Assembly: GCA_022360135.1 (NCBI GenBank)
Contig: JAKSDM010001713.1
Span: 1 to 13,039, forward strand
From: Pseudanabaenales cyanobacterium
Lineage (GTDB): Bacteria > Cyanobacteriota > Cyanobacteriia > Phormidesmidales > Phormidesmidaceae
Length of the DNA: 13,039 bases
Direction: 5' to 3'
The notes under the pieces are model-generated. The model was not told the origin of the DNA. It was given only the letters and a program-made list of their open reading frames with translations, and made no database searches. The translations under genes were made by a program, and so were the position numbers. This document shows positions 7,304 to 13,039 of the stretch, piece by piece (the first letter of the stretch is position 1; each line of letters begins with the position of its first letter).

Positions 7304-7331
7304 GGGGGAGAATAGTGTCTCCCCTTTTTTT
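7304..7331 (+). terminator. Rho-independent terminator of psbO
   Basis: GGGGAGA at 7305-7311 pairs perfectly with TCTCCCC at 7318-7324 around a six-base loop ATAGTG, and seven Ts follow at 7325-7331. It sits 41 bases after the psbO stop. Confidence 0.92.
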
Positions 7332-7653
7332 GAGGGAGGCACATTATTAGGGAATTTGTTGTAATAATCTCCGAGATTCCGCCGACGCGGAAGAGGCGAC
7401 AGAGTTGATAATCCTTAGAAACTCGATTGCTGGTTACTGGCGACGAGAGTTAGTTTGAGTCAGTGGATTCTAATACAGTATGCTTTACTTAGGTTTTTTG
7501 GTAACTTTTGGTACATTATTTGTAGTGGAATCAGGGTTATAACTGGGCCTTTTGCTGTATGGGACACTTATCTGCTAATATTTCACCCACTCAGGGATGC
7601 AGGACCCGAACTGCCAAAGGGTGGGTAGATTCGTTACTTTCTGGAATTCTTCT
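7332..7653 (+). promoter_or_regulatory. Structured spacer before sigF
   Basis: No gene is supported in this spacer. Two small hairpins lie in succession: ATTATTA at 7343-7349 with TAATAAT at 7362-7368, and TTCCGC at 7377-7382 with GCGGAA at 7387-7392 around a CGAC loop. An AT-rich stretch at 7470-7525 (TAATACAGTATG, then TTTTTTGGTAACTTTTGG) is the likeliest promoter location, but no element pair is convincing. Confidence 0.35.
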
Positions 7654-8433
7654 ATGTTGCCTCAAGTCAATCAAGCACTTAAAGGGGAAACCTTAGAGCT
7701 CTTACAGCATTATCAGCGATCGCTATCTCCCCAGATTCGCAATCATTTGGTGCAGCTCAACATTGGCCTTGTCAGGCGGGAAGCTCACCATTGGCTGAAT
7801 TACTCTAATGAGAGCTATGAAGATCTAATGCAGGTTGGCAGCCTAGGTCTAATTCGGGCGATCGAACGATTTGATATGTCCAAGGGGTATGCCTTTAGCT
7901 CATTTGCAATTCCTTACATTCGAGGTGAAATCCAGCATTATCTTCGGGATAAAGGCTGCTCAATGAAAATTCCCCGACGTTGGCAGAAGCTGCAACGTCA
8001 ATCTGTAAAAGTGATTCGCAAACTCCAACTGCGACTCTATCGCTATCCCACTGATGCAGAAGTGGCGGCAGAGCTTAAGATTTCTCTAGAGGAATGGCAG
8101 GAAGTAAAACTAGCCAGCCGCAATCGCGCCCTACTCAGTTTGGACGCTCCCATCCAAGATGATGGAGAAGGAGCAGCCTCTCTGGGCGACATTCTGCCTG
8201 ACCCTAAATATCGCAGTTTTCAGCTTGCTCAAGAGGATCGAATTCGCCTCCAACAAGCTTTGTTTCAATTGGAACAGCGAACTCGGGAGATCCTAGAGTT
8301 TGTTTTCCTGCAAGACTTGACTCAGAAAGAAGTCGCTGATCGTCTAGGAATCAGTGCGGTAACCGTTTCTCGCCGAGTCAAAAAAGGGTTGATTCACCTT
8401 CGCAAGCTTATGACTGGGACTGAAGAATCTTAG
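7654..8433 (+). CDS. sigF: Group 3 sigma factor SigF
   Basis: This is an alternative sigma factor of the cyanobacterial SigF type (related to the B. subtilis SigB/SigF branch), linked in Synechocystis to pilus gene expression and motility. Region 2 is clear: LNIGLVRREAHHW, YEDLMQVGSLGLIRAIERFD, then KGYAFSSFAIPYIRGEIQHY and IPRRWQKLQ. Region 3 spans the middle (TDAEVAAELKISLEEWQEVK, LLSLDAPI). Region 4 has RTREILEFVFLQDLTQKEVA and the helix-turn-helix LGISAVTVSRRVKKGLIHLR. ATG 7654 gives 259 residues and an N-terminus of ordinary family length (MLPQVNQALKGETLELLQ). An in-frame ATG at 7597 would add 19 residues; neither start has a strong ribosome-binding site, since CAGGG abuts 7597. No anti-sigma or anti-anti-sigma gene is adjacent. 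It follows psbO and precedes a PilP-like lipoprotein gene. Confidence 0.92.
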   Translation: MLPQVNQALKGETLELLQHYQRSLSPQIRNHLVQLNIGLVRREAHHWLNYSNESYEDLMQVGSLGLIRAIERFDMSKGYAFSSFAIPYIRGEIQHYLRDKGCSMKIPRRWQKLQRQSVKVIRKLQLRLYRYPTDAEVAAELKISLEEWQEVKLASRNRALLSLDAPIQDDGEGAASLGDILPDPKYRSFQLAQEDRIRLQQALFQLEQRTREILEFVFLQDLTQKEVADRLGISAVTVSRRVKKGLIHLRKLMTGTEES

Positions 8434-8445
8434 ATAAACCAAGAT

Positions 8446-8576
8446 TAAGTAGGTGGGGGCTGAAATCCTCAGCTATGTAACCGCATGTAAATCAGGCTGA
8501 AATCCTTTGACAGCTAAGCGATTTGGCGATATTACAGAATTCAATTTAACAGAGTCTTTTAAGCCCTACCTACTTA
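8446..8576. repeat. Inverted-repeat element between sigF and the lipoprotein gene
   Basis: TAAGTAGGT at 8446-8454 pairs perfectly with ACCTACTTA at 8568-8576. The pairing extends inwards through one G-U pair, three G-C pairs and a bulged G to about 15 pairs (left arm to 8461, right arm from 8562). Inside lie two copies of GGCTGAAATCCT at 8458-8469 and 8495-8506, each followed shortly by CAGCTA. ATTAA flanks both outer ends (8444-8448 and 8576-8580), which could be a target duplication if the termini are trimmed. It may be a small MITE-like insertion or a structured RNA. Confidence 0.5.
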
Positions 8577-8699
8577 TTAAAGAAATTGTTCCGTTAAGGC
8601 TTAAATAATGTATCTTTGAAGGGTTTAAGGAAATTATTAAGCAGTTCAATAGAATTGTTTTATACTTACCAAACTACAGCCTTCGGAGGAATCCTAGTG

Positions 8700-9383
8700 A
8701 TGCGTCGCTTTTTAGCCATTACCCTGGTAGGAGTTGGGACCCTTACCGTAAGCGGATGCAATCTCTTTCGTGGCGACCAGGATATCGTTTCAGACCAACC
8801 CGAAGAGTCTACGACGGATGAAACCAACCAAGCAGAGGGAACGGTATCGGAAGAATTTCTTGAACCCATTGTTCCAGCTGCTCCAAGTCTGGCGGCGATT
8901 GCTAGCGCAGAGCTGATTCAGTCTACAGATCCGGATGAACGCTTTCGGCAGGTGCAGCGGACTCGCACCGATCCCTTCGCCGAGCTTACGACTCCTCCCC
9001 CTCAACCGACGGTTCCGCCCCAAGCGGGTGCGGGACAGCCTAGCCAACCTCCTGCCGTAGCTGGCGGACCGGATACAATTGCAACGGGTGAAGCAGATTC
9101 TCCAATTAGGCCTCTCCCTGAGTTGCCTCAACCAGAGTTAGCCAGGTCGGTGGAAGTTTCAGGCGTTGTACAAGTAGGTTCTACTGTCCACGCTATTATT
9201 AGAGCGCCCAACGAAGCGAGTAGTCGTTATGTTACGGTTGGTCAGCGCCTTTCTAACGGTCAGATTTTGGTCAAGCGAATCGAAATGCGTGAAGGGGCTG
9301 AACCGATTGTCGTTTTAGAGCAAAACGGCATTGAGGTCGCTCTGCCCGTTGGCAGTGGCGCTGGAGGCGATACACCTGCGTAG
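8700..9383 (+). CDS. Lipoprotein resembling type IV pilus protein PilP
   Basis: The 227-residue product is a predicted lipoprotein: MRRFLAITLVGVGTLTVSGC has a basic start, hydrophobic core and lipobox V-S-G-C with Cys20. An acidic, low-complexity stretch follows (about 26-58), then DERFRQVQRTRTDPFAEL with a DPF motif at 91-93, a proline-rich linker (about 97-148), and a C-terminal beta-rich domain (about 151-220) containing VSGVVQVGSTVHAIIRAP, YVTVGQRLSNGQILVKRI and IVVLEQNGIEVALPVG. PilP has the same plan: lipobox, disordered region, R-x-DPF, then a small beta domain with a G-x-x-L turn; in other bacteria it links PilN/O to the PilQ secretin. I infer a pilus-related or envelope role. ATG 8700 is chosen because GGAGGA lies at 8685-8690 and gives a proper lipoprotein signal; GTG 8697 is possible. 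The position directly after sigF fits. Confidence 0.8.
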   Translation: MRRFLAITLVGVGTLTVSGCNLFRGDQDIVSDQPEESTTDETNQAEGTVSEEFLEPIVPAAPSLAAIASAELIQSTDPDERFRQVQRTRTDPFAELTTPPPQPTVPPQAGAGQPSQPPAVAGGPDTIATGEADSPIRPLPELPQPELARSVEVSGVVQVGSTVHAIIRAPNEASSRYVTVGQRLSNGQILVKRIEMREGAEPIVVLEQNGIEVALPVGSGAGGDTPA

Positions 9384-9597
9384 AATCAACTTTTCCCCTA
9401 TCAGTGCTGGGATATTCCTCAATGGCGGCAGTGGGCATGAGAAGTTTTGACGTCTAACTCAATGAGTCCGACTGAGAGTCTCCCACCAGAAATAAAACTT
9501 AAACACCAAAATCATCAGTAAGGCTCATTGGAGTAGTACGCTGGTGAGCAGGTAAGCTTTACCGAGAAAAAATCGACCTTTAAAGAGGGGAATATTC
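9384..9597 (+). promoter_or_regulatory. Spacer and 5' leader of psaE
   Basis: No gene is seen. TTGACG at 9447-9452 resembles a -35 element, but no good -10 follows at the usual distance. CAATGAG near 9460 and CTCATTG near 9523 are inverted copies about 60 bases apart, and GGTAA at 9551-9555 pairs with TTACC at 9559-9563. The psaE ribosome-binding site AGAGGGG is at 9584-9590, seven bases before its ATG. Confidence 0.35.
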
Positions 9598-9783
9598 ATG
9601 GTTAAACGTGGCTCTAAAGTCCGAATTCTTCGTAAAGAATCTTATTGGTTTAAGGATGTAGGAACAGTTGCTACGGTCGACAAAAGCGGCATTAAGTATC
9701 CTGTTGTCGTTCGCTTTGACAAGGTCAATTATTCTGGGATTAATACAAATAATTTTGCCGAGTCCGAACTCGTTGAAGTCTAG
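9598..9783 (+). CDS. psaE: Photosystem I reaction centre subunit IV PsaE
   Basis: PsaE is a small stromal-side (cytoplasmic-side) subunit of photosystem I that helps dock ferredoxin and supports cyclic electron flow. The 61-residue protein shows the complete SH3-like fold sequence: MVKRGSKVRILRKESYWFKD, then VGTVATVD, KYPVVVRFDKVNYSGIN, and the C-terminal TNNFAESELVEV. Cyanobacterial PsaE is commonly 65-75 residues; this one ends at VEV without the usual few-residue tail, or with a shortened one. A strong ribosome-binding site precedes the ATG. It is followed after 64 bases by a terminator-like hairpin and then by mutM, an order that I recall from other cyanobacteria. Confidence 0.98.
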   Translation: MVKRGSKVRILRKESYWFKDVGTVATVDKSGIKYPVVVRFDKVNYSGINTNNFAESELVEV

Positions 9784-9847
9784 GGGGACCGCAAAGAATT
9801 AGGAGCCTGGATAAGCAGTAAAACTTAAGTCACGGCATCGCCCGTAA

Positions 9848-9891
9848 GTCTCATCAGGGTATTATTGCTCTGATGAGACGGTTGATTTTGG
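9848..9891 (+). terminator. Terminator-like hairpin after psaE
   Basis: GTCTCATCAG at 9848-9857 pairs perfectly with CTGATGAGAC at 9870-9879. The stem extends by G-U, G-C and U-G pairs to a six-base loop ATTATT. The tail GGTTGATTTT is only weakly T-rich, so termination may be partial, or the stem may serve as an mRNA 3'-end stabiliser for the abundant psaE message. Confidence 0.65.
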
Positions 9892-9977
9892 CTAATAACT
9901 AGATCTGTCATGAGGTGAACTGTCTATCGTTACAAGTTGATTCTAAAGCCCGGTTCTGCGTAAATCATCCTCTGCTA

Positions 9978-10004
9978 TTGGGATGTATGCCTATTGGCTA
10001 AAAT
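9978..10004 (+). promoter_or_regulatory. Weak candidate promoter for mutM
   Basis: TAAAAT at 9999-10004 is a good -10 match (five of six). TTGGGA at 9978-9983 is a possible -35 with a short 15-base spacer. It lies about 36 bases before the mutM start. Inferred from motifs only. Confidence 0.3.
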
Positions 10005-10039
10005 CGATTAGAGTTGAATTACTGTTTGAATAAAGAATT

Positions 10040-10885
10040 GTGCCAGAGCTGCCTGAAGTTGAAACCGTTCGCCGGGGGCTCAATCGAGTAACGCTAAATT
10101 ATCCCATTAGGGGTGGGCAAGTATTGCTAGATCGTACTATTGCCTACCCTTCTTCTGCTGATGATTTTCTTGCAGGACTAAAGGGCGCCCGTTTGACCGA
10201 GTGGCGACGACGAGGCAAATATCTGCTCGGCAAACTGTCCCTTGAGAAGCAATCGGCAGGATGGCTAGGCGTCCATTTGCGGATGACGGGCCAATTGCTC
10301 TGGCTGCGCCAAGATGAATCACTCCAAACTCACTGTCGCGTGCGATTGTTTTTTGAGCCCGATCGAGAACTTCGTTTTGTCGATCAACGAACCTTTGGGC
10401 GCATGTGGTGGGCGCCGCCAGGCAAGCCGTTGGAGCTAATTATTCCCGGATTACTCAAATTGGGTCCAGAGCCCTTTAAAGCAGACTTTTCAGTAAACTA
10501 TCTGGCTGGAGCGCTGAAAAATCGCCACCGGCCGATTAAGAATGCACTGCTTGACCAGACGTTAGTAGCCGGGATTGGAAATATTTATGCAGACGAGGCC
10601 CTTTTCTTGAGCGGGATTAGACCTAAAACCCTTTGTGCTCGCCTGGGTCCCCGTCGTATCAAGCGATTGCACGAAGCGATTCGCCAGGTCCTAACCATCG
10701 GGATTGAGTCTGGGGGGACTACTTTTAGCGATTTTCGGGACATTCAGGGAATTAACGGCAATTATGGCAAAGTAGCGTGGGTATACGACCGAGCGAAGGA
10801 ACCTTGTCGCGTTTGCGGAACGCTAATTCAACGCCTGAAATTGGCGGGACGCTCGGCCCATTATTGCCCCAAATGCCAACGGTAA
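10040..10885 (+). CDS. mutM: Formamidopyrimidine-DNA glycosylase MutM (Fpg)
   Basis: MutM removes 8-oxoguanine and ring-opened purines from DNA and then cleaves the strand by beta,delta-elimination. The start codon is GTG at 10040: this start is forced because the catalytic nucleophile is the proline exposed after Met removal in PELPEVETVRRGL. Other signatures are the lysine-bearing hairpin RRRGKYLL, the H-LRMTGQL block, ELRFVDQRTFGRMW, and the helix-two-turn-helix region KNALLDQTLVAGIGNIYADE. The C-terminal zinc finger is complete, with C-R-V-C and C-P-K-C around RLKLAGRSAHY. At 281 residues the length is normal and the gene is intact. It follows psaE on the same strand; a DNA-oxidation repair gene beside a photosystem I gene suits a photosynthetic cell, though the hairpin between them suggests separate transcripts. 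Confidence 0.97.
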   Translation: MPELPEVETVRRGLNRVTLNYPIRGGQVLLDRTIAYPSSADDFLAGLKGARLTEWRRRGKYLLGKLSLEKQSAGWLGVHLRMTGQLLWLRQDESLQTHCRVRLFFEPDRELRFVDQRTFGRMWWAPPGKPLELIIPGLLKLGPEPFKADFSVNYLAGALKNRHRPIKNALLDQTLVAGIGNIYADEALFLSGIRPKTLCARLGPRRIKRLHEAIRQVLTIGIESGGTTFSDFRDIQGINGNYGKVAWVYDRAKEPCRVCGTLIQRLKLAGRSAHYCPKCQR

Positions 10886-10886
10886 G

Positions 10887-10969
10887 GGGGAGATGGGGAG
10901 ATGCAGATTTTCCCATCAGCTCAATGCGGCTATCCCTACGCCCATCTCACTCATCCTCCCCATCTCCCC
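10887..10969. repeat. Inverted GA/CT repeat after mutM
   Basis: GGGGAGATGGGGAG at 10887-10900 is exactly complementary to CTCCCCATCTCCCC at 10956-10969, giving a 14-bp perfect stem with a 55-base loop; ATG/CAT extends it past a one-base bulge. It begins immediately after the mutM stop (TAA 10883-10885). With no T-run, it is not a standard terminator. The same 14-mer also occurs after folP at 2379-2392. Confidence 0.8.
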
Positions 10970-11038
10970 TGCTTGTTGAGTTGTTTGCCCATCCCACAAA
11001 ATCCCGATCGCCGTTCCCAACTCCAATAGCGAAAAGTC

Positions 11039-11044
11039 TACAAT
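11039..11044 (+). promoter_or_regulatory. Candidate -10 element for ndhO
   Basis: TACAAT matches the -10 consensus at five of six positions and lies 47 bases before the ndhO ATG. The best -35, TTCCCA at 11014-11019, is poor with a 19-base spacer. The rest of the 10970-11091 stretch shows no gene. Confidence 0.3.
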
Positions 11045-11091
11045 GCTAGAGAAGGGTGATAGTTCATTGCACAGACGAACACACAGAAGCT

Positions 11092-11325
11092 ATGGCAATT
11101 AAAAAAGGTATCAAAAAGGGCGATATGGTCCACGCCGTCAGAGAAAAATTGGAGAATAGTGTTGAGGCCAAAGCCAGCGATCCTCGATTTCCTCCCTATC
11201 TCTTCAAAACCAAGGGCGAAGTTGTAGAACTCCGCGATAACTATGCCCTGGTTAAGTTTGGACAAGTCCCGACCCCTAATATTTGGCTACAGGTTGATCA
11301 GCTGGAGAAGTTTGAGCAAAGCTGA
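11092..11325 (+). CDS. ndhO: NAD(P)H-quinone oxidoreductase subunit O (NdhO)
   Basis: NdhO is a small cytoplasmic-side subunit of the cyanobacterial NDH-1 complex, which carries out cyclic electron flow and supports CO2 uptake and respiration. The 77-residue product starts MAIKKGIKKGDMVHAVREKL and contains the family blocks EAKASDPRFPPYLFKTKGEV, RDNYALVKFG and VPTPNIWLQVDQLEKF. ATG 11092 gives the normal family length and N-terminus; an upstream in-frame GTG at 11056 would add twelve unrelated residues. The ribosome-binding site is weak (AGAAG). It is followed after 84 bases by mdh on the same strand, with a separate candidate promoter between them. Confidence 0.96.
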   Translation: MAIKKGIKKGDMVHAVREKLENSVEAKASDPRFPPYLFKTKGEVVELRDNYALVKFGQVPTPNIWLQVDQLEKFEQS

Positions 11326-11338
11326 GCGGTAGAACTCT

Positions 11339-11365
11339 TTGGGCATCTCAGAAAAGTGATATAGT
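11339..11365 (+). promoter_or_regulatory. Candidate promoter for mdh
   Basis: TATAGT at 11360-11365 matches the -10 consensus at five of six positions and is preceded by TG-A, an extended -10. A partial -35, TTGGGC, lies at 11339-11344 with a 15-base spacer (or TTTGGG with 16). Initiation near 11372 would leave a leader of about 40 bases before mdh. Confidence 0.45.
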
Positions 11366-11409
11366 CGCCAATAGTCATTAGCCAAATCCCCTATTCCTTG
11401 ATTTAGACC

Positions 11410-12375
11410 ATGACTACTTTCGACAATATTCCCGCCTATCATCCCAACCGAGTTTCCATCATTGGCTCAGGGAATGTCGGTAGTGTTTTGGCCCAGCGCA
11501 TCATTGAAGGTAGTCTGGCGGATGTGGTGCTGTTGGATATTGTTGAGGGACGACCTCAGGGAATCGCGCTGGATTTGATGGAGGCGAGAGGGGTGCATGG
11601 GTATGGTCGCCATATTCGGGGTGCAAATGATTATAATGACACCGCTGACTCGGATGTGGTGGTAATCACTGCAGGTCTGGCGCGTAAGCCTGGTATGAGC
11701 CGAGATGATCTGGCCCAAGTGAACGCCAAGATTGTAACTGAGGTGGCAAAACAGGCGATCGCGCATTCACCCAATGCCCGGTTAATCATCGTCACTAATC
11801 CGCTTGACGTGATGACCTATCTTGCTTGGCGGACCAGTGGTCTTCCCCCTGATCGGGTCATGGGGATGGCAGGAGTGTTAGATTCTGCCCGATTCCAAAC
11901 ATTCATCGCCATGGAGTTGGGGGTGTCTCCCATGGATGTGTCGGCAATGGTGCTAGGGGGGCATGGCGATCTGATGGTGCCCCTCCCCAAATACTCAACA
12001 GTTAGCGGTATTCCGATCACAGAGCTGCTTGATGCAGACACTATTCGAAAATTAGTAGACCGTACTCGTCACGGCGGCGCTGAAATTGTTCAGTTCCTCA
12101 AAACAGGTGGAGCGTATTATGCCCCGGCTTCTTCGATCTGCGTCATGGTGGAGGCAATCTTACGGAATCAAAAGCGCATCTTGCCCATCTCCGCTTATCT
12201 ACAGGGGCAGTATCAGCTGCAAGATTTATTCTTAGGCGCGCCTTGCCGCTTGGGTTGGCAGGGCGTTGAGACTATTCTTGAGCTGAAACTCTCTGAAGCT
12301 GAACAGCAAGCTCTCCAGCAGTCTGCTGACTCGGTACGGCAGACCATTAGCCAGTTTGCATCTTTGATGAATTGA
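11410..12375 (+). CDS. mdh: Malate dehydrogenase, lactate-dehydrogenase-like type
   Basis: This 321-residue enzyme interconverts malate and oxaloacetate with NAD(H), in the cytoplasm. The Rossmann motif VSIIGSGNVGSVLAQRI near residue 15 is followed by the acidic strand end VVLLDIVEG, which favours NAD. The substrate loop AGLARKPGMSRDDL carries the arginines expected of malate rather than lactate dehydrogenases. VTNPLDVMTYLAW, the relay Asp/Arg region GVLDSARFQTFIA, and GGHGDLMVPL with the catalytic histidine complete the active site. It belongs to the LDH-like MDH group used by cyanobacteria (called citH in some genomes). The ribosome-binding site before ATG 11410 is weak. The last two codons and stop are part of a 14-bp tandem duplication. 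Confidence 0.95.
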   Translation: MTTFDNIPAYHPNRVSIIGSGNVGSVLAQRIIEGSLADVVLLDIVEGRPQGIALDLMEARGVHGYGRHIRGANDYNDTADSDVVVITAGLARKPGMSRDDLAQVNAKIVTEVAKQAIAHSPNARLIIVTNPLDVMTYLAWRTSGLPPDRVMGMAGVLDSARFQTFIAMELGVSPMDVSAMVLGGHGDLMVPLPKYSTVSGIPITELLDADTIRKLVDRTRHGGAEIVQFLKTGGAYYAPASSICVMVEAILRNQKRILPISAYLQGQYQLQDLFLGAPCRLGWQGVETILELKLSEAEQQALQQSADSVRQTISQFASLMN

Positions 12376-12394
12376 TCCAAATGAATTGATCCAA
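12367..12394. repeat. Perfect 14-bp tandem duplication at the mdh stop
   Basis: ATGAATTGATCCAA occurs twice head to tail at 12367-12380 and 12381-12394. The first copy contains the last two mdh codons and the TGA stop, so the second copy supplies a duplicate terminal segment in the 3' UTR. Such an exact duplication suggests a recent slippage event. Confidence 0.9.
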
Positions 12395-12618
12395 AATTTG
12401 AATTGTTAGCTGTTGGATAATCACTCAAAGCAGGAAATTCTTCCTGAGATAACGCTCTTCAATCACTCTAATCGGAAGTTTCCCCCAGGTCATCCGAAAG
12501 GCACATTTTGCGTTTTCTTGGTTTGACCTGCCAACAATATTATTTCCTGTGTTGAGCAACCTGCTGAATGTAGGCTAAACCCTAAACCCCACCCTCCATC
12601 TCAGCCAGAGAACATAAC
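12395..12618. other. Convergent spacer after mdh, no gene seen
   Basis: I see no gene on either strand. CAGGAA at 12431-12436 pairs perfectly with TTCCTG at 12441-12446 around a four-base loop, but without a T-run. The remainder is unremarkable up to the bidirectional terminator. Confidence 0.5.
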
Positions 12619-12651
12619 AAAAGCCAGGGAGTCAATGACTCTCTGGCTTTT
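12619..12651. terminator. Bidirectional terminator between mdh and fba
   Basis: A 15-pair stem runs from AAAAGCCAG at its left base (12619) to CTGGCTTTT at its right base (12651), with one G-U pair and an AAT loop at 12634-12636. The A-run on the left and T-run on the right make it work for both mdh (plus) and the aldolase gene (minus, whose stop is at 12700). Confidence 0.93.
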
Positions 12652-12699
12652 GTATTGATTTACGCTCAATCAAAGACTGAAGCTCACTTAAGGTCAGAC

Positions 12700-13039
12700 C
12701 TACACAGCTGCAGTGACTTTGACTTTGGCGTCAAGTTCACCCTTAGAATACTTGAGCGCATAGAAATCCAGGGATTGCTGTTTGATCTTGCTGGCGTTGC
12801 CTGCTGTGCCGAATGCGTCGTAGCGCTTAGCGCAGACTTGCTTCATATACTTAATTGAAGGCTTCATGAAGTGGCGAGGATCGAAGTTGGAAGGATCTTT
12901 GGCGGCGGCTTCACGAATGGCGGCGGTGATCGCTAGACGGTTATCGGTGTCGATATTCACCTTGCGCACACCACTCTTTATCCCCTTCTGAATCTCTTCA
13001 ATGGGCACACCATAGGTCTCAGGAATTTGCCCCCCATAC
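12700..13039 (-). CDS. fba: Class II fructose-1,6-bisphosphate aldolase, 3' part only
   Basis: This is the C-terminal 112 residues of a class II aldolase, the zinc-dependent enzyme that joins or splits fructose-1,6-bisphosphate (and sedoheptulose-1,7-bisphosphate) in glycolysis and the Calvin cycle. The frame is open through the window edge and reads YGGQIPETYGVPIEEIQKGI upstream of a GTG that might be mistaken for a start; the gene continues beyond 13039. The key motif VRKVNIDTDNRLA holds the asparagine and threonine-aspartate of the substrate/metal site. The remaining helical tail (PSNFDPRHFMKPSIKYMKQV, then CAKRYDAFGTAGNASKIK) matches the long C-terminal extension of Calvin-type class II aldolases. 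It is convergent with mdh and shares its terminator. Confidence 0.95.
   Translation of the reverse strand, partial: YGGQIPETYGVPIEEIQKGIKSGVRKVNIDTDNRLAITAAIREAAAKDPSNFDPRHFMKPSIKYMKQVCAKRYDAFGTAGNASKIKQQSLDFYALKYSKGELDAKVKVTAAV

Larger units (their letters stand above)
598..11762. repeat. Nine HIP1 octamers (GCGATCGC)
   Basis: Exact GCGATCGC copies start at 598, 1615, 2254, 2622, 3486, 5106, 5825, 7716 and 11755, nearly all inside coding regions. HIP1 is an octameric palindrome strongly enriched in many cyanobacterial genomes. Confidence 0.95.

Noticed and set aside
7490..7504. TAGG and GGTAA as a SigF autoregulatory promoter before sigF
   Set aside because: The motifs are only six bases apart, too close for the roughly 16-base spacing I recall for SigF-type promoters.
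9925..9945. GTTACAAG as an RpaB (HLR1) site upstream of mutM
   Set aside because: Only one half-site is present; the required second direct repeat is missing.
10887..10969. 14-bp stem after mutM as a Rho-independent terminator
   Set aside because: The loop is 55 bases and no T-run follows; it is better described as an inverted repeat.
12700..13008. Aldolase starting at the GTG near 13008
   Set aside because: The frame continues upstream to the window edge with aldolase-like residues, so this is an internal valine of a truncated gene.
1..13039. CRISPR array, tRNA or rRNA gene, insertion sequence, phage or defence cassette
   Set aside because: No regular repeat-spacer series, cloverleaf, transposase or related coding sequence was seen.

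Overview
This is chromosomal DNA from a cyanobacterium. The evidence is the gene content (psbO, psaE and ndhO for photosystem II, photosystem I and NDH-1, plus two cyanobacterial-type sigma-70 factors) and nine exact copies of the HIP1 octamer GCGATCGC in 13 kb. A random sequence of similar base composition would give about 0.2 copies. Heptameric AAAATCC-type repeats and GA-rich intergenic repeats suggest a filamentous lineage with a repeat-rich genome, but the species cannot be named from this window.

Layout. Positions 1-1480: an untranslated lead-in, a group 2 sigma factor (sigC-like), then a leader region with alternative hairpins and a 22-codon leader ORF that ends in an ATGA overlap with folP. 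Positions 1477-3689: folP (dihydropteroate synthase), a 200-bp mosaic of intergenic repeats, and a ThiO-like FAD oxidoreductase. Positions 3758-6095, minus strand: a probable three-gene unit of an unknown 103-aa helical protein, a secreted GHL10-type glycoside-hydrolase-like protein, and a second unknown 103-aa protein. Positions 6439-9383, plus strand: psbO with a strong terminator, sigF (group 3 sigma factor), a MITE-like or structured spacer, and a lipoprotein that resembles the type IV pilus protein PilP. Positions 9598-10885: psaE with a terminator hairpin, then mutM (fpg). Positions 11092-12375: ndhO and mdh. At the right edge, a bidirectional terminator separates mdh from the convergent 3' part of a class II fructose-bisphosphate aldolase gene, which runs off the window.

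Functionally this is mostly core genome: photosynthetic electron transfer (PsbO, PsaE, NdhO), carbon metabolism (Fba, Mdh), repair of oxidised DNA (MutM), folate synthesis (FolP) and transcriptional control (SigC-like, SigF). No phage, CRISPR array, insertion sequence or toxin/defence cassette is visible. The points most worth a second look are the possible attenuator plus leader ORF in front of folP, the PilP-like lipoprotein next to the sigma factor associated with pili, the inverted-repeat element between those two genes, and the uncharacterised minus-strand trio around the GHL10 protein.
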